From Helicobacteraceae bacterium (GTDB lineage Bacteria > Campylobacterota > Campylobacteria > Campylobacterales > Sulfurimonadaceae): DNA of 14,075 nucleotides. The translations under genes were made by a program, and so were the position numbers. Below, piece by piece: positions 11,108-14,075 of this stretch (its first letter is position 1; the number at the start of each line of letters is the position of its first letter). The stretch spans positions 1 through 14,075 of the forward strand of contig JALWKG010000230.1 in NCBI GenBank assembly GCA_027081565.1. Direction: 5' to 3'. Below the pieces are notes generated by a model. It had not been told where the DNA came from. It did no database searches and saw only the letters and a program-made list of their open reading frames with translations.

Positions 11108-12112
11108 TTGTCTGTTGCATCTAAAGAATTTATACATAAACATGCCGGCCACTGCGAAAGTGGTGTGATGTCTACTATGCTTTCACATCATGGTTTGGCG
11201 ATGAGTGAACCAATGGCCTTTGGTCTTTCGAGCGCGTTGAGCTTTGCCTATCTGCCATTTGTGAAATTGGCAGGGATGCCGCTTATCGCTTATCGTTCTA
11301 TTCCTAAAGCCATTATCAAAGGCTTGCAGAAAAATATTGGTGTGAAGATGAAGATCGAGACCTTTTCCAACCAACAGAAGGGACAAGAACGTCTGGATGT
11401 GCTGCTTGAAGAGGGAAAGATCGTAGGTGCACAAACTTCTGTCTTTTGGTTGCCTTACCTTCCTGAAGAGATGCGTTTTCACTTTAACGGTCATAACCTT
11501 TTGGTCTACGGTAAAGAAGCGTCGACCTATAAGATCAGTGATCCGGTTTTTGAACATGTTGTCGAGGCAAGCGAGCAGGAGTTTTTGAAAGCACGTTTTG
11601 CCAAAGGGGTCATGGCACCTAAAGGGGCGATCTATTATCCGACATTTGTACCAGAGAATATAGACTACGCAAGCGTTGTTCCCAAAGCGGTCAAGGCAGT
11701 CGCCAAGCGGATGTTGAAAACACCCGTACCGATCGCAGGACTTAAAGGTATGCGTTATTTGGCCAAGAATATACGCAATCTTGAGAGTAAAGACCGCCGT
11801 TATGCCCGTCTCTTTTTAGGACATATTGTGCGTATGCAAGAGGAGATTGGAACAGGTGGTGCAGGTTTTCGTTACATTTATGCCTCTTTTTTACAAGAGA
11901 GTGGCAAGATCCTTGGCAATGAGACACTGTTGGAAGCCTCAGAGATGATGACTGCGGTAGGTGATAGTTGGCGCGAGTTTGCACTGCTTATTGCCAAGTC
12001 GATACGCTCTAAAAAAAGTGAAACAGTGGACTTTGATGCCATCGCAAAAAAACTGGAGTCTATAGCGGATGAAGAAGCTTTAGTCTACCAAAAGATGTTG
12101 ACGGCTTTTTAA
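11108..12112 (+). CDS. BtrH N-terminal domain protein (acyl/aminoacyl transfer-like)
   Basis: The 334-aa protein has the BtrH-type N-terminal domain: His-Ala-Gly-His-Cys-Glu-Ser-Gly around 12-19, then Ser-Glu-Pro-Met-Ala-Phe-Gly-Leu near 33-40 and a Tyr-Leu-Pro at 48-50. BtrH of butirosin biosynthesis moves an acyl group from an ACP to the antibiotic. Cys16 is a candidate nucleophile, with His129 (Asn-Gly-His-Asn) and Asp145 (Ile-Ser-Asp-Pro) as possible partners in a papain-like arrangement. The C-terminal part (about 180-334) is helical and fits the domain often fused to BtrH-N (DUF4872-like). The start is TTG 11108, directly abutting the preceding TGA, with a weak GAG at 11099-11101. A role in loading, releasing or transferring an ACP-bound chain is inferred from the family and the nearby ACP gene. 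No signal peptide is present. Confidence 0.8.
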   Translation: MSVASKEFIHKHAGHCESGVMSTMLSHHGLAMSEPMAFGLSSALSFAYLPFVKLAGMPLIAYRSIPKAIIKGLQKNIGVKMKIETFSNQQKGQERLDVLLEEGKIVGAQTSVFWLPYLPEEMRFHFNGHNLLVYGKEASTYKISDPVFEHVVEASEQEFLKARFAKGVMAPKGAIYYPTFVPENIDYASVVPKAVKAVAKRMLKTPVPIAGLKGMRYLAKNIRNLESKDRRYARLFLGHIVRMQEEIGTGGAGFRYIYASFLQESGKILGNETLLEASEMMTAVGDSWREFALLIAKSIRSKKSETVDFDAIAKKLESIADEEALVYQKMLTAF

Positions 12113-13035
12113 TGATCAAAATTCAAAACCTGCTTAAAAAATATGACGAAAAGGTGGCGCTGAACCATCTCTCCTTGGAGATAAAAGCGGGGACTGTATT
12201 TGGCCTGTTAGGGCCCAATGGAGCAGGGAAGACAACACTTATCTCTATACTCAATGGTTTAACAAAGTATGATGAAGGTACGGTCAGTGTCTTTGATCTG
12301 CCGCTTAATGAGAACCTGTATGCCATTAGAAAACGGTGTGCGCTTGTTCCCCAAAGTCTCGCTTTTTATGAAAATCTTACGGTGATCGAAAACCTGAAAT
12401 TCTTTGGCGGTATACAAAATATCCCTGCAGAGACCTTGAAAAAAAATATAGACTATGCTGTAGAGACCAACCGACTCGGTTCTATGTTGAAACAGCGATC
12501 TTCTACACTTTCCGGTGGTCAAAAACGTCGGCTTAACATCGCTATAGGTCTTCTGAATGATCCTGATATCCTCTTTTTTGATGAACCGACTGTTGGGATC
12601 GATCCCGAATCACGCAACGAGATACTAGAGACCATTCTCTCTTTTAAAAGAGAGAACAAAACTGTAGTCTATACCTCACACTATATGCCTGAGATCGAAA
12701 AGATCTGTGATGAAGTGGCCATTATCAATGCAGGTGAGATCATCAGGCAAGGTACTTTAGAAAGTATGTTGCGTAATGATGAGACAGACCAAGTGGTGAT
12801 AGAGATCTATGAGACACCACTGCCGGAGTTACAAGCTGTGTGTGAAAAGATGCCATCACTGCGCCTGATAAGCGAGACAAACTTGATGCTTGAGGGTAAC
12901 TCCTCTCAGCAAGTTTCAGAGGCTTTAACTCTTTTAGAGTCATTGTCAGTCGCTGTTAGAAATATACGTTATGGCACTACTACCTTAGAGTCACTGTTTA
13001 TCTCGCTCACAAGTAAAGGACGCGCTGATGTTTAA
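12112..13035 (+). CDS. ABC transporter ATP-binding protein
   Basis: The 307-aa ATPase has every expected motif: Walker A GPNGAGKT at 34-41, Q-loop Gln81 in Val-Pro-Gln, signature LSGGQ at 133-137, Walker B ILFFDE at 153-158, D-loop, and switch His190 in Thr-Ser-His. The CcmA/DrrA-like sequence with a C-terminal extension of about 80 residues is typical of ABC-2 exporters for drugs, lipids or polysaccharides. It works at the inner membrane with the permease that follows. Its ATG overlaps the previous stop by one base (TAATG), and the permease start overlaps its own end by 8 bases. In context it probably exports, or flips across the membrane, the lipid-like product of the dar-like genes. The ATPase is secure and the cargo is inferred. 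Confidence 0.95.
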   Translation: MIKIQNLLKKYDEKVALNHLSLEIKAGTVFGLLGPNGAGKTTLISILNGLTKYDEGTVSVFDLPLNENLYAIRKRCALVPQSLAFYENLTVIENLKFFGGIQNIPAETLKKNIDYAVETNRLGSMLKQRSSTLSGGQKRRLNIAIGLLNDPDILFFDEPTVGIDPESRNEILETILSFKRENKTVVYTSHYMPEIEKICDEVAIINAGEIIRQGTLESMLRNDETDQVVIEIYETPLPELQAVCEKMPSLRLISETNLMLEGNSSQQVSEALTLLESLSVAVRNIRYGTTTLESLFISLTSKGRADV

Positions 13036-14075
13036 AGCGATGTTGATCAAAGAATTTTTACTGGTCTCTCGTGACAAACATGCTTTGGCAGCACTTTTTA
13101 TTATGCCGGCAGTTTTTATTTTGATTATGTCTTTGGCTTTAAAAGATGTCTTTAATGAAGAGAAGGCGCTGATAGAGTACGCTGTTGTTGATCATGATAA
13201 CTCTTTGGAAAGTTATGCCATTATCTCTAAACTGCGTGCTAACAAACTGATGAACGAACATAACATCAGTGAGAGCTATGGAAAACCTAAAGAGGAGGGG
13301 GTACAGTTTATTGTTGTTATCCCTAAAGGGTTTAAAAACCAGTTTTCTCAAAGTGATGCGAATAACAGTGCTTTACAGATAGAGGTGGCCTCAGATATTG
13401 GTCAAAGTCATCTTATGCTTTTTAAAACACAGATACTCAGCAGTGTGATGCAGACCCGCTTGGATGCTGTCAACCTGGCACAAGAGATGCAGCATGCACG
13501 TCAGGGTAAAAGTAGCAGCTATCAAAAGATAAGTTTTGATGAAAAGAAGATGATGAAGGTCCACTATGCGGCTTTAGAAGAGGGTGAAAAACCGACATCG
13601 ACGCAGCAAAGTGTTCCTTCCTGGATCGTTTTTGGTCTCTTCTTTGTCATTATTCCGATGTCAACGATCTTTATCAGTGAACGCAAACAGAACACCTTGA
13701 TGCGTTTGAGTACCATGAATGTCTCTTTGCCGGTTCTTTTTGGCGGCAAGATCATCCCCTATATGCTTATCAACCAGCTTCAGGTCTGGGTGATGATCGC
13801 AGTAGGGATGTTTGTTGTTCCATTGTTTGGTGCAGCACCACTGACCATAGGCGGTGACTTGAGTGCACTTTTTGCTGTTTCCGTCGCCTTAAGTCTCTCT
13901 GCCATCGGGCTTTCCATCCTGATCGCGACTGTTGTGGACAGTGTTGAGCAGGCGACGACGATCGGCGGGATCATCAATATTCTCTTAGGGGCTATTGGTG
14001 GTATTATGGTACCTAAATTTGTGATGCCTGAGTTTATGCGGGAGTTCGCGAATGTCTCTCCGATGTCTTGGGGAT
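13028..14075 (+). CDS. ABC-2 type transporter permease (3' end outside window)
   Basis: The reading frame from ATG 13028 stays open to the window end, giving 349 residues of a longer protein. It has a first membrane helix near 20-40 (Ala-Leu-Phe-Ile-Met-Pro-Ala...), a long extracytoplasmic segment of about 160 residues, a second helix near 200-215 (Val-Phe-Gly-Leu-Phe-Phe-Val-Ile), and further helices around 235-330. This is the layout of ABC2_membrane_3-type permeases, which have a large loop between helices 1 and 2. Ile-Ser-Glu-Arg-Lys after helix 2 is typical of the coupling region. The start overlaps the ATPase gene by 8 bases, implying coupled translation and a shared complex. A second permease or further biosynthetic genes may follow beyond the edge. 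The cargo is inferred from context only. Confidence 0.9.
   Translation, partial: MFKAMLIKEFLLVSRDKHALAALFIMPAVFILIMSLALKDVFNEEKALIEYAVVDHDNSLESYAIISKLRANKLMNEHNISESYGKPKEEGVQFIVVIPKGFKNQFSQSDANNSALQIEVASDIGQSHLMLFKTQILSSVMQTRLDAVNLAQEMQHARQGKSSSYQKISFDEKKMMKVHYAALEEGEKPTSTQQSVPSWIVFGLFFVIIPMSTIFISERKQNTLMRLSTMNVSLPVLFGGKIIPYMLINQLQVWVMIAVGMFVVPLFGAAPLTIGGDLSALFAVSVALSLSAIGLSILIATVVDSVEQATTIGGIINILLGAIGGIMVPKFVMPEFMREFANVSPMSWG

Noticed and set aside
11183..11557. 124-codon minus-strand frame opposite the BtrH-like gene
   Set aside because: It is antisense to a gene with clear family motifs, with low-complexity His/Lys/Arg-rich translation and no start signal.
1..14075. CRISPR array, tRNA, rRNA or insertion sequence
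   Set aside because: No regularly spaced identical repeats, cloverleaf-like sequence, rRNA motif or transposase frame was seen on either strand.

Overview
The window most likely comes from a Campylobacterota (former Epsilonproteobacteria) chromosome, of the Sulfurimonas/Sulfurovum kind. The reasons are the compact clpS-clpA-aat operon, an order I recall from Campylobacter jejuni, the style of the proteins, short intergenic gaps and moderate G+C in the core genes. The genus is inference. Two 60-base samples show the contrast: 17 G+C at 2581-2640 in the left region and 26 at 5101-5160 in clpA.

Region 1 (1-3592) reads as part of an integron gene-cassette array. Small unrelated same-strand genes, nearly all unrecognised, are separated by about 64-70-base imperfect dyads with attC architecture: a left TAACAA-type core, a central hairpin often starting GAGCC and ending GGCTC or GACTC, and a right GTTAKR-type core. 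Three sites are clear (904-973, 2343-2412, 2988-3057) and a fourth is weaker (3528-3592). The cargo includes a frameshifted small HAD-like protein, a small exported protein, an exported protein with a PLAT/LH2-like domain, and acidic hypotheticals. No integrase is visible. All cassettes run left to right, so an integrase, if present, should lie to the left.

Region 2 (3593-6998) is a spacer with the presumed clpS promoter, followed by clpS, clpA and aat. This is the bacterial N-degron module: Aat adds Leu/Phe to protein N-termini, ClpS delivers the tagged proteins, and ClpA unfolds them for ClpP.

Region 3 (7084-14075, running off the right edge) is a biosynthetic locus with the DarA/DarB/DarC core known from dialkylresorcinol and flexirubin biosynthesis. 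It holds an acyl carrier protein, a convergent methyltransferase, a DarA-like flavodoxin-fold protein with a C-terminal membrane helix, and a DarB-like ketosynthase. These are followed by a small HTH-like protein, a BtrH-like protein, an ABC ATPase and a truncated ABC-2 permease. From the DarA-like gene onward the genes abut or overlap with coupled starts, including two stop-TTG junctions with no gap. The simplest model is that ACP-bound acyl chains are condensed by DarB, aromatised by DarA, modified by the methyltransferase and the BtrH-like protein, and exported or placed in the envelope by the ABC system. The product cannot be read from the sequence. This locus and the cassette array are the two most interesting parts of the window.
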